From: Planctomycetota bacterium
GTDB lineage: Bacteria; Planctomycetota; J058; JAJDCP01
Assembly: GCA_029260765.1 (NCBI GenBank)
Contig: JAJDCP010000139.1
Location: 1-33,754 of the forward strand
DNA: 33,754 bases
Reading direction: 5' to 3'
This document shows positions 15,409-23,321 of this stretch, piece after piece. The position numbers were made by a program, and so were the translations under genes. Positions within the stretch are counted from its first letter, which is position 1; the number at the start of each line of letters is the position of its first letter. The notes under the pieces were generated by a model. The model worked only from the letters and a program-made list of their open reading frames with translations, did not search any database and was not told the DNA's origin.

Positions 15409-17110
15409 GCCCGCGAGAACCGTGGCGGCCCGACCGAGGGCCCTGATCCTGGCCCTGCTGCTCTGCCTGCCCACAGGCCTGTGGGCGCAGCAGAAGTTGC
15501 AGGTACGGCGGCAAGACCCCGGCGCCGCCGACCGCAAATTCCTGCACACTATGGGGGTGGCCAACGAAGCGGCCGCGCTGCGCGCCTATCTGCTTCCCGG
15601 CGACGGCGGCGAGAGCTGGCATCGCCGGATCGTCCGCCAGCTCTACCGTTTGGACTCGGCCAGTGGGAGCGAACGCGATGATGCGTACCGCGGCTTGCTG
15701 GCAGAGGGCGCGGCCGTGCGCGATGTGATGGACGAGCTGGCTTTGTCGCCACGCTCCGCTGAGTTGCGGCTACGCTGGCGCTCGCTGCGCACCGATCTGG
15801 AGAGCATCCAGAGCGTCCGGCCCGCCGCCATCAGACAGCTTGCCCAGGTCGAGGGGGCCGCGGCCCGCGGCACTTTGATGCAACTTCTGGAGATCGGCGG
15901 CTCGCGTGCTGAGCTCCAGGCCCTGTTCGCAGCGCTCCAGGGCATTGGCCTGCCCGAAGAGGCAGACTGCCTGGCACTGCTGCCCAAACTGCGTCCCTTC
16001 GCGCTGGCAGGCCTGATCGACCTCTGTCGTAAGGCCGGACGGCCTCTCCACGCCGAGCTCGAGGGCCTGCTGCATGCGCCCCATGCGGGGGTTCGGCTGG
16101 CGGCCGCCAAGCTCTTCGTCGAGAACGGCTCAGCTCTGGGGCTGCTGGCTCTGGTCGAGATCCTACGCATGGGAGACACCGCGCAGCGACTGGTGGCCGA
16201 AGACTGGCTCTGTCGCTACACCGGGGCCACGTTGCCCTGCCTGCCCTACGGTACCGCCGAAGAGCGGGCCGTGGCTGCCGACGCCTGGCAGGCCTGGCTC
16301 GAAGACGACGGAGGGCTGAACGACGAGGACCGCGAAGCGCATCCGCGCATCAGCGGCGACCGCTCCGTGATCTGCGACTTCATGAATGCCCGCGTGTTGG
16401 TGCTCGACAAGGATGACAAGGTCATCCACACGATCGAGAACGTTGCGGGCGCCTGCCATGTGCGCGTGCTGGCGAGCGGCTCCCTGTTGGTCGCCGCGGC
16501 GCATGCCCGGCAGGTGATCGAGTACGACAGCGACTACAAGCAGGTCTGGGTGTTCAGCCCCGAGTTGGGCAACGGCCAGGAATTCGTCGGCTGTGCCGAG
16601 CGCATGCCAAACGGCAACACGATGGTCCTGCTGATCGGCTGGACCTCAGAGCGCTCAACGATCCTCGAGGTGAATCCCGAGGGTGAGGTCGTACGGACGC
16701 TCACCGGCCTGACCAAGGTCGACGACGCCGACCTCTTGCCGGATGGTCGGCTGCTGCTGTGTGAGACCGGCACCGACGAGGTACGTATCGTCGACTGGGA
16801 AGGCCGCGAGTCGTGGGCGATCTCTTGCAGCGATCCGCGCGAGGCCGACCTGCTCCCCAACGGCAACGTGCTGGTGGCTGACGGCGAGGCCGGGCGGGTG
16901 TTCGAGGCCGATCCCGAGGGCCAGATCGTCTGGGAATTCAACAACATCGTCGAGCCTCATGAGGCCGACCGGCTGCCCAACGGCAATACCACCATCTGCG
17001 ATGCAGAAGGAAACCTGATCCTCGAGGTCGACTCCAGTAAGAAGGTGGTCTGGAAGTACAACAACGTCAGCCACCCCGATGATCACGACCGGTACGTCGA
17101 TGTCGACTGA
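15407..17110 (+). CDS. Secreted HEAT-like plus beta-propeller protein
   Basis: 567 residues, with a signal peptide at 1-25 (PRALILALLLCLPTGLWAQ). Residues about 60-300 are helical and Leu/Ala-rich, resembling HEAT-type repeats. Residues about 320-560 contain propeller units, several carrying a recurrent xDLLPNGNxL motif (ERMPNGNTMV, DADLLPDGRLL, EADLLPNGNVLVAD, EADRLPNGNTTICD), as seen in PQQ/arylsulfotransferase-like or NHL-like propellers. No catalytic residues are recognisable. The ATG at 15407 has AAGGAG upstream and opens the signal peptide. Its end overlaps the first GTPase gene by 11 nt, suggesting a shared operon. Confidence 0.8.
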   Translation: MPARTVAARPRALILALLLCLPTGLWAQQKLQVRRQDPGAADRKFLHTMGVANEAAALRAYLLPGDGGESWHRRIVRQLYRLDSASGSERDDAYRGLLAEGAAVRDVMDELALSPRSAELRLRWRSLRTDLESIQSVRPAAIRQLAQVEGAAARGTLMQLLEIGGSRAELQALFAALQGIGLPEEADCLALLPKLRPFALAGLIDLCRKAGRPLHAELEGLLHAPHAGVRLAAAKLFVENGSALGLLALVEILRMGDTAQRLVAEDWLCRYTGATLPCLPYGTAEERAVAADAWQAWLEDDGGLNDEDREAHPRISGDRSVICDFMNARVLVLDKDDKVIHTIENVAGACHVRVLASGSLLVAAAHARQVIEYDSDYKQVWVFSPELGNGQEFVGCAERMPNGNTMVLLIGWTSERSTILEVNPEGEVVRTLTGLTKVDDADLLPDGRLLLCETGTDEVRIVDWEGRESWAISCSDPREADLLPNGNVLVADGEAGRVFEADPEGQIVWEFNNIVEPHEADRLPNGNTTICDAEGNLILEVDSSKKVVWKYNNVSHPDDHDRYVDVD

Positions 17111-18941
17111 GACCCGACCGGAGACACCGGTGGCCCAGGACGAAGCAACCGTTCAGGCCGACTGGCAACGTTGCCTGCAGGCGCTGAGCCAGGCCAGCGA
17201 GCTCACACGCATAGAGCCTCGTGAGGCTCGTGCCGGTGTGCGGCCCCTCGACAACCTGTTCGCCGTCTCGCAGTTGCGCTGCAGGATCGGCCCGGCGCTG
17301 CAGGCGGGCTGGCTCGAACGCGATAGCGTGCATGTCGCCGTGCTCGGGGGCACCAACACCGGCAAGAGTACGGTGCTCAACCTGCTGCTCGACCAGCCGC
17401 TGGCCGCGATGCGGGTAACCTCGCGCTACAGCCAGTTCCTTGAGGCCTTCCATCACCCGGCTGCCCATGATGTGCTCGAAGGCTACCCGGTACGCTTTGA
17501 CGACTACGCCCGCTACCGCGGCGACAGGCCGGAACGGCAGAGCGATGCCGAGCTGCGCGAGCAGGGCTACCGGCCGGTGGTCTGCGCCTGGCCTATCGAG
17601 AGCGGCCTCGCCGACCCCGAGGCGGTCTTCTGGGATGTGCCGGATTTCAGTACCGAAGAAGCGCAGATCTACATGCGGGCGGTGATGGATGCGGCGGGGC
17701 TGGCCGACCTGATCCTGTTCTGCGTCACCGACGAGAGCTACGCCGATGACCGCGGCCTGCATATCTTCAGGTTGTTGTGCAGGGCGGGTATTCCGGTGCT
17801 ACTGGTGGGAAACAAGCTCGAGCGCGACGATCACCTGCGCAAGGACATCGAGCAGAAGTGGCGCGAGGCGGCCGGCACTACGGTCGACTTCCTGTGGCTG
17901 CCGCGGGTCGAGGCCGAAACCGCAGAGCAACGTTTCCTGCAGCTGCGAGAACGCCCGGAGTCGCAACGCCTGCGTGAGCTGGTGGCCGGCACCACCGGCC
18001 AACGCTCGGCGTTGAAGCGCCGCGTGCTCAGCTCGGTCTTGCTGAACCTCAACGGCCGCCTGCCGCAGCTGCTCTCGCCGTTGGCTCGCGAGGCCGACGC
18101 GGCCCGTGCCTGGCAGCTCGAGCTCGACAAGCGGGCCGCCAAAGACCTGTTCGGCCGCTACCGCAATGAGTACCTCGGGGGCGTCAAGTACAGCGAATAC
18201 AACCAGACGCTGGTGCGTTTGCTCGAGCTGATGGACTTCCCGGGCATCGGCCCGGTGTTACGAGGCACACGCAAGCTGATCGCGTTGCCCTGGCAGCTGG
18301 TGCGGACGGCCGTCTCGAAGCTCTGGGGCAGCGAGGACAAGCCGCGCCCGCCCGAGCATGTGATCCTCGAAGACCTGATCGAGAGCTGGCTGGGTGAGAT
18401 GCGGGGCTTCGCCCAGAAGCAGGCGATGACCACCCGCAAGGCCTCCTGGCAGAGCTTGTGCGAGCGCCTCAGCGACGCGGACTTCATCGAGCAGCTCTAC
18501 GAGCCCTTGATGGATGCGTATGCCCGCTACCGCAAGGAGCTCGATGTCGAGATCCAGCAGCGGGCCGAGGCCATCCTCGGGCAGCTCGAGAAGAACCCGA
18601 CCTTGCTGGCGGCCATGCGCACCGGCAACGTCGCCTTGAACCTGACTGTGGTGGCATTGGCCGTCAAATCGGGTGGCCTGGATTGGTCCGATGCGGTCAT
18701 CGGCCCGCTCGTCAGTGGCTTCATGCAGCTGGCCGTCGAGTACAGCTTCGAAGCCTATCTCTCCGCGCAGAAATCCGCGCTCAAGCAGTTCCAGGAACAG
18801 AAAATCCGGCAGCTGCTGCAGACCCATCTGCTCGATCCCCTCTCGGCGAGTATTCCCACAGCCTGCACCGACGCCGAGCTCGACGCGGTCCACTCGGCCT
18901 GGAATCGGGTCCACAAAGCACTCAGCGAGGGAGGCCGGTGA
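17100..18941 (+). CDS. Dynamin-like GTPase A
   Basis: 613 residues. Following a helical N-terminus, the G domain has P-loop GGTNTGKST (83-91), G3 WDVPDFST (Asp179, Asp182) and G4 VGNKLERDD (238-239), where NKxD is degenerate to NKLE. The remaining 350 residues are long helices with a hydrophobic stretch near 505-540 (GNVALNLTVVALAVKSGGLDW), then charged helices. This layout fits bacterial dynamin-like or YfjP/50S-binding-like large GTPases that act on membranes. The ATG at 17100 lies inside the end of the propeller gene, and its TGA overlaps the second GTPase start by one base (TGATG). Confidence 0.8.
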   Translation: MSTETRPETPVAQDEATVQADWQRCLQALSQASELTRIEPREARAGVRPLDNLFAVSQLRCRIGPALQAGWLERDSVHVAVLGGTNTGKSTVLNLLLDQPLAAMRVTSRYSQFLEAFHHPAAHDVLEGYPVRFDDYARYRGDRPERQSDAELREQGYRPVVCAWPIESGLADPEAVFWDVPDFSTEEAQIYMRAVMDAAGLADLILFCVTDESYADDRGLHIFRLLCRAGIPVLLVGNKLERDDHLRKDIEQKWREAAGTTVDFLWLPRVEAETAEQRFLQLRERPESQRLRELVAGTTGQRSALKRRVLSSVLLNLNGRLPQLLSPLAREADAARAWQLELDKRAAKDLFGRYRNEYLGGVKYSEYNQTLVRLLELMDFPGIGPVLRGTRKLIALPWQLVRTAVSKLWGSEDKPRPPEHVILEDLIESWLGEMRGFAQKQAMTTRKASWQSLCERLSDADFIEQLYEPLMDAYARYRKELDVEIQQRAEAILGQLEKNPTLLAAMRTGNVALNLTVVALAVKSGGLDWSDAVIGPLVSGFMQLAVEYSFEAYLSAQKSALKQFQEQKIRQLLQTHLLDPLSASIPTACTDAELDAVHSAWNRVHKALSEGGR

Positions 18942-21076
18942 TGAAAGAGCCACGACGACGCCAGCTGGCCGACCAGCTCGAGACGCTGCGCGATCGGGTC
19001 GACAACCTCGAGCTGCTGCAGCCGTCTCCCGCCGAACGACGAGCCCTGAATGAGGCCCTCGAGCGCGCACGGGTGCAGCTGGTCGAGACCAGCGATGCGC
19101 TCTTGACCGTGCTGCTGGTCGGAGGCACCGGCGCTGGCAAAAGCAGCCTGATCAACGCCCTGGCGGGGAGTCGCATCGCCGGCGTCTCTTCGCGCCGCCC
19201 GTGTACCAACCGGGCGACCCTCTATCTTCATGAGGCCGCCGACGGCGCGCTGATCGAAGCGCGCCTGCGCAGCGATGCCGTGCTCGTGACCCACAACCGG
19301 CCGGCGCTGCAGACCAAAGTCTTGATCGACACGCCGGACCTCGACAGCTACGAGGTCGAGAACCGCGAGTACACCGTCGAGCTGTTGAAGCGGGCGGACC
19401 TGGTCTTGTACGTCTTCAATCCCGAGAACTACCGCGACGAGCGCATCTGGTCGGTGCTGCTGCGGGAGAAGCGCTTCAGCTCGTGCGCCGTGGTGCTGAA
19501 CAAGGTCGATGAGATCTCCAGCAGCAGTGATCTGGCCGAGATCCGGGCCGACCTGGGCGGTCTGTTCGCGCGTGAAGGTCTGCCCGACGTGCGCATCTTC
19601 GCGACCTCGGCTGGGCTGGCCCCCGAGGCCCGCCCCCCCACCGACGAGCTGCGCAAGCTGGCCGACTACCTGCAGCTCGAGCTCGATGCCAGCGCCGAAG
19701 CCCGCATCAAGAGCCGCCAACAAGCCGCCGTGTTGCAGGCTCTGCAGGAGCGGGTCGAGAGCGTCGCTCCTGCCCACCTGCAGGCGGCTCTGGACGGCAT
19801 CGAGCGCGAGGCCCCCGAGCTGCTGGCACCACACGCTGACGGCCTGATCGAGAAACTCGATGGAGAGATCGAGCTGCTGGCCAAGGAAGCCGAGCCGCAG
19901 CTGGCCCTGAAGAGCCACGCGCTCTTCCGTGGCCCCTTGCGGGCCTGGCTGGGTTTTAGCGCGATGCTGCGTTATGGCCTGGCCCGGAGGATCTTCTCTG
20001 GAGCCGGGCTGGCCGACCCGGAGCAGGCTGTCGACCGCGTGCTGGCGAGGGCTGACCGCCCGGAGATCCACGCCTCGCTGCGGGCGAGCGAGCTGGCCCT
20101 CCAGGACCGCCTGTTCCGGGCGGGATTGCCGCTGGCGGCCTGGGAGGCGGACGCTCGCAGCCACGCGGCATTCTTGCAGCGCTGCAGCCAGCGGGTGCGG
20201 CGGGATGTGCTCGGCCAACAACTGCGGATCGCGCCCTGGCAGCGCGCGTTGGCGCGTGGCATGGATCTGTTCTGCAGTCTGGCGCTTTTCGCCGGGGCCG
20301 TCTGGGGCTTGTGGGCGCTGGGGAGCGAGCTGCTGACGGGCGGCCTCAAGGGGCTGGTCGTGCTCGCCCACATCGCCGCGGTAGCGCTGCTGCTGTGCGT
20401 GGTGTTGCATGGCCTGAGCCGGCTGTTGATTCCCAGCCTGGATGCACGCCGCACGGCCCGGGCCGTGGCACTCGCGATCAGGGGCGCGCTGTCGGACTCG
20501 TTGCGCGGCCGGCTGGAAGACTACGCCGAGGGCATCCGCGCCGAGCTGCAATCCCTGCGTCAACCGCTGGCCAGCATCGTGCAAGAGCTGCCGTCCGCCA
20601 AGCACAGCCTCCCCACGGCGGCATTGCTGGTCGAGCCGGTCCAAAAGGCGCTGCCCAGCGAGCAGAAGTCGAGGCGCCGAGCGGCCACGCCAGCGCTCCA
20701 CCGCACGATCAAGGAGGCCGGGGGAGCCGCGACCGCGCTCAAAAAAACCGCACTGGCTGCCAAGCCTGCGCCAGTCCCGAAGTATCTCGCCGCAGCGGCG
20801 CCTGCCCCAGCGGCCGCGGCGACGGCTGCCAAGACACAACCCCCCGCGCGGGAAGAGCCATTGTTCCAGGCTGCGCCTGCACCTGCGCGCAAAGCCGCCG
20901 CCCCGGCGCAGACTGTAGCGCCCCCCAAAGAGACGCCACACGCAGAGCCCAGCGCCCCGCCGGCGCCGGCGGGGCGCACCGAGGCGCCGCCTCCGGCTGC
21001 ACCGCAACCCGAGCCCCCGAAACCCGCCAGGCCTTTGCCACGGCTGCGTCTCGGGGCTCGCTTGGAGAAGCCCTGA
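18941..21076 (+). CDS. Dynamin-like GTPase B with transmembrane hairpin and Pro/Ala-rich tail
   Basis: 711 residues. The G domain has GGTGAGKSS (61-69), DTPDLDS (130-136) and a full NKVD (187-190), with a predicted switch region RRPCTNRATLY. A helical stalk-like region follows, then two adjacent transmembrane helices around 440-500 (FCSLALFAGAVWGLWAL, VLAHIAAVALLLCVVL). The last 130 residues are a disordered Ala/Pro-rich, partly basic tail. A GTPase followed by helices and a membrane hairpin is the arrangement of membrane-remodelling dynamin-like proteins. GGGAGG precedes the ATG. GTPase A and B share little sequence outside the G motifs and probably form a heteromeric pair, as known for tandem bacterial dynamins. 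Confidence 0.82.
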   Translation: MKEPRRRQLADQLETLRDRVDNLELLQPSPAERRALNEALERARVQLVETSDALLTVLLVGGTGAGKSSLINALAGSRIAGVSSRRPCTNRATLYLHEAADGALIEARLRSDAVLVTHNRPALQTKVLIDTPDLDSYEVENREYTVELLKRADLVLYVFNPENYRDERIWSVLLREKRFSSCAVVLNKVDEISSSSDLAEIRADLGGLFAREGLPDVRIFATSAGLAPEARPPTDELRKLADYLQLELDASAEARIKSRQQAAVLQALQERVESVAPAHLQAALDGIEREAPELLAPHADGLIEKLDGEIELLAKEAEPQLALKSHALFRGPLRAWLGFSAMLRYGLARRIFSGAGLADPEQAVDRVLARADRPEIHASLRASELALQDRLFRAGLPLAAWEADARSHAAFLQRCSQRVRRDVLGQQLRIAPWQRALARGMDLFCSLALFAGAVWGLWALGSELLTGGLKGLVVLAHIAAVALLLCVVLHGLSRLLIPSLDARRTARAVALAIRGALSDSLRGRLEDYAEGIRAELQSLRQPLASIVQELPSAKHSLPTAALLVEPVQKALPSEQKSRRRAATPALHRTIKEAGGAATALKKTALAAKPAPVPKYLAAAAPAPAAAATAAKTQPPAREEPLFQAAPAPARKAAAPAQTVAPPKETPHAEPSAPPAPAGRTEAPPPAAPQPEPPKPARPLPRLRLGARLEKP

Positions 21077-21077
21077 T

Positions 21078-21650
21078 ATGACCGGCCTCGTCCTGGCAGA
21101 CATCGCCGAAGTGATGATCTGGTTCACCGCGAGTGTCATGCTGTGCTCGGTGCTCGTTCCTCTGATGCTCAGCGTACGCAAGATACGGGGGACCGAACAC
21201 CTGCGTGAAGGCATGAGCCGCGCCGACCTGCGCCTGCAGCTGCTCAGCGCACCCCTTGAGGACAAAGAGCTGAGCGTGTTTCTCGCCAGTCTTGAGACCT
21301 TGCAAGCCTGGGGCGCGCAGCATGCGGACGCCCTGCACGACCTGCTCGAGGGCGAGCAGGTCCACTGGCATGCCGCGGAAAGTTACGAGGTCTGGGAGAA
21401 GATCGACCTCGACGCTCCCGAGCTGGTAACGCTCTGGCACAAGCTCTGCCTGGCCCGTGATCTCTCCGAGCAGGGTGGCCTCGACGCGGCCCTCGACAAG
21501 GCCCGCGCCCACCCACCCCGGAACGCCGAAGAGCGCGCTTGGCTGCAAGCCCTGCCCCGCTATCCTCAGGCCAACCTGCGCTGTTTCGAGAGCCAACGAG
21601 TTGCGTTGTTGGCTGGACTCGTCAGCTTGCAACCTGCCCACGGTTCATGA
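21078..21650 (+). CDS. Small membrane protein of the GTPase cluster
   Basis: 190 residues starting one base after the GTPase B stop. Residues 8-30 (AEVMIWFTASVMLCSVLVPLML) are a membrane segment; the remainder is a helical soluble domain with Leu/Ala repeats suggesting TPR-like helical pairs (LSVFLASLETLQAWG, LCLARDLSEQGGLDAALDKA). I do not recognise a family. The tight spacing implies a role with the two GTPases. Its stop overlaps the next start (ATGA). Confidence 0.7.
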   Translation: MTGLVLADIAEVMIWFTASVMLCSVLVPLMLSVRKIRGTEHLREGMSRADLRLQLLSAPLEDKELSVFLASLETLQAWGAQHADALHDLLEGEQVHWHAAESYEVWEKIDLDAPELVTLWHKLCLARDLSEQGGLDAALDKARAHPPRNAEERAWLQALPRYPQANLRCFESQRVALLAGLVSLQPAHGS

Positions 21651-22339
21651 GCAACGACTTCCGTGCATTGCGTGCCCGGCTGGTGGCCTGTCGGGCCTGC
21701 CCAAGGCTGGTGGCTTGGCGTGAGGAGGTCGCGCGTGTCAAACGGCGTGCCTACCGCGAGCAGAGCTACTGGGGAAAACCCGTGCCGGGCTTCGGCGACC
21801 CTCAGGCGCGCTTGTTGATCGTCGGCCTCGCGCCCGGGGCGCACGGCGCCAACCGCACCGGCCGCATGTTCACCGGCGACCGCTCGGGAGACTTCCTCTA
21901 CGCTGCCCTGCATCGGCGGGGACTGGCCTCACAGCCAGAGTCGCTGGGCCTCGATGATGGCCTGATCCTGCGAGGTTGTTTCATCACCAGCCCCGTCCAT
22001 TGCGTCCCCCCCAAGAACCGCCCCAACGCCGAAGAGCAGCGCAACTGCGCACCCTATCTGAGCGAAGAAGTAGCCCTCTTGCCCGAGCTCCGGGCAGTGC
22101 TCGCCCTGGGGCGGATCGGTTTCGAATCGATGCTGAAGCACTTTGAGCGCGCCCAGGACATCGTGCGCAGAGCCAAAGACCGCCCGCGTTTCTGCCATGG
22201 AGGGGTCGCCCTCGAGGGGCTCCCGCTACCGGTGGTGGCCAGTTTCCATGTCAGCCAGCAGAACACCCAGACCGGCCGCCTCACCAGCGCGATGTTCGAT
22301 GCCGTGCTGGAGCAGGCCTGTGGACTGGCGGGTTTGTAG
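21647..22339 (+). CDS. Family 5 uracil-DNA glycosylase (UDGb), 4Fe-4S
   Basis: 230 residues. It should excise uracil and related deaminated bases from DNA. Motifs: LVACRACPRLVAWREE (Cys15, Cys18 of the iron-sulfur cluster), VGLAPGAHGANRTGRMFTGD (the UDGb active-site loop, with the family's GANRTGR), GCFITSPVHCVPPKNRP and EEQRNCAPYL (further cluster cysteines), and SFHVSQQNTQTGRLT. The ATG at 21647 overlaps the preceding stop by 4 nt; a longer in-frame version to 21539 would overlap the previous gene. A DNA-repair enzyme as the last gene of a membrane-GTPase cluster is probably a transcriptional hitchhiker. Confidence 0.92.
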   Translation: MSNDFRALRARLVACRACPRLVAWREEVARVKRRAYREQSYWGKPVPGFGDPQARLLIVGLAPGAHGANRTGRMFTGDRSGDFLYAALHRRGLASQPESLGLDDGLILRGCFITSPVHCVPPKNRPNAEEQRNCAPYLSEEVALLPELRAVLALGRIGFESMLKHFERAQDIVRRAKDRPRFCHGGVALEGLPLPVVASFHVSQQNTQTGRLTSAMFDAVLEQACGLAGL

Positions 22340-22358
22340 GGGAACCTACGCAGTCTGC

Positions 22359-23084
22359 CTACGCCACGCCTTCCAGCAACTGCTGCAGGGCGCTGCCTGC
22401 CGGGGCGGCCATCTCGCCGAGCTTCTGGCCGAACAAAAAGGCCAGCAGCAACGACACGCCGAGGATCGCCAGGGCGACGAGCAGCGTGTCCCGACGCAGC
22501 CGCAACGTCTGGCTGCCCCACATCGCCAGCTCGCCCACCCAGGTCGACGGATGCTCCCCGGTGGCGTTGGGCGGGATCGGCGCGGCTAGCGCCGCCTTCG
22601 GCGTGGCTGCTGCGGGTTTGGGCTTGGGGAGCGGAGTTGGCCTGGCCGCTGCGGCCGCCCGGGCGCGCAACCGCTGGCTCGAGGGTGTATCCAACGAGAC
22701 AAAGCGGCGCTTGCGCGGCGCCTCGGGATCAGCGGCCTGCTCTGGAACAGGTTCTTGCTGCACGACACGAACCGGCGCGGCAACTTCGTACGCCTCTACA
22801 ACCGACTCCTCAAAACCCGCTTCCTTCTGGCCGACAGCCGGCAGGTTCTGGGTCTCTTCGTCAGCCAGCGAGCGCGGGGCGATAAGCTCGTCGAAGGCGC
22901 TCGCGGCTTCCCCGGCCTCCTGGGCAGGGTCCTCGTCGGAGCTGAGCACCACGATGGGGGCTCCTCCCCAGTTTTCGACAGCGCCGGCACGCTTGCGTGC
23001 CTGTGGAGCGGAGCTGATCGCGCCTTCATGGGGGGCATGCGAGCCCATCACTTCGAACAGCTCTTTGGGTCGACGTCTGAGCAT
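22359..23084 (-). CDS. Tail-anchored protein with Pro/Ala-rich linker, unknown
   Basis: 241 residues. The first 125 are acidic (VLSSDEDPAQEAGEAASAFDEL), then about 70 residues of Ala/Pro/Arg-rich linker (RARAAAAARPTPLPKPKP), and near residues 200-220 a membrane helix (DTLLVALAILGVSLLLAFLF) followed by a short amphipathic tail. No enzymatic motif is visible. ATG at 23082-23084 has GGAGGA upstream. It converges on the UDG gene with a 19-bp gap. The linker resembles that of GTPase B, so an interaction at the membrane is possible but speculative. Confidence 0.7.
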   Translation of the reverse strand: MLRRRPKELFEVMGSHAPHEGAISSAPQARKRAGAVENWGGAPIVVLSSDEDPAQEAGEAASAFDELIAPRSLADEETQNLPAVGQKEAGFEESVVEAYEVAAPVRVVQQEPVPEQAADPEAPRKRRFVSLDTPSSQRLRARAAAAARPTPLPKPKPAAATPKAALAAPIPPNATGEHPSTWVGELAMWGSQTLRLRRDTLLVALAILGVSLLLAFLFGQKLGEMAAPAGSALQQLLEGVA

Positions 23085-23150
23085 CGCTTCCTCCGCTGTG
23101 CCCGATCAGAAGCGGGCTTGTTTCCCCCTCATCTATCGGACGCGCGGGGT

Positions 23151-23309
23151 CTAGTGCCGCAGCGCGATAATTTTGGTACAGGGCGCAGCGCCGGTGCGGT
23201 AGGGGCAAAGATCGACGACGAGCCCCTACGCGTAGCGGGGAGGAGGAGGATGAAGCCCATGCCGTGCCGCCGCAAGAACTGGACCGGAATTTGTGCGCGG
23301 AGGCACTAG
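23151..23309. mobile_element. MITE-like element with CTAG-ended terminal inverted repeats
   Basis: The left end CTAGTGCCGCAGCGCGATAA and the reverse complement of the right end CTAGTGCCTCCGCGCACAAA align over 31 nt with 23 identities by hand, the outer 8 being perfect. The element is 159 bp and has no gene. Ends at CTAG fit insertion at a TA or CTAG target, as known for IS630/mariner-type transposases, so this may be a non-autonomous relative. It lies between the tail-anchored gene and the GlmS-like gene, both on minus. Confidence 0.55.
23199..23229. repeat. Hairpin GTAGGGGC/GCCCCTAC inside the MITE-like element
   Basis: Perfect 8-bp inverted repeat with a 15-nt loop. Its arms share the GTAGGGG/CCCCTAC outer edges of the palindrome at 33672-33723, so it may be a related small palindrome nested in the element. 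Confidence 0.5.
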
Positions 23310-23321
23310 GCTTGACGTTCA

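Noticed and set aside
18755..21265. 836-codon open frame on the minus strand
   Set aside because: Antisense to GTPase B and neighbours; its translation is Arg/Gln/Gly-rich low-complexity, while the plus strand has clear G motifs and a ribosome-binding site.
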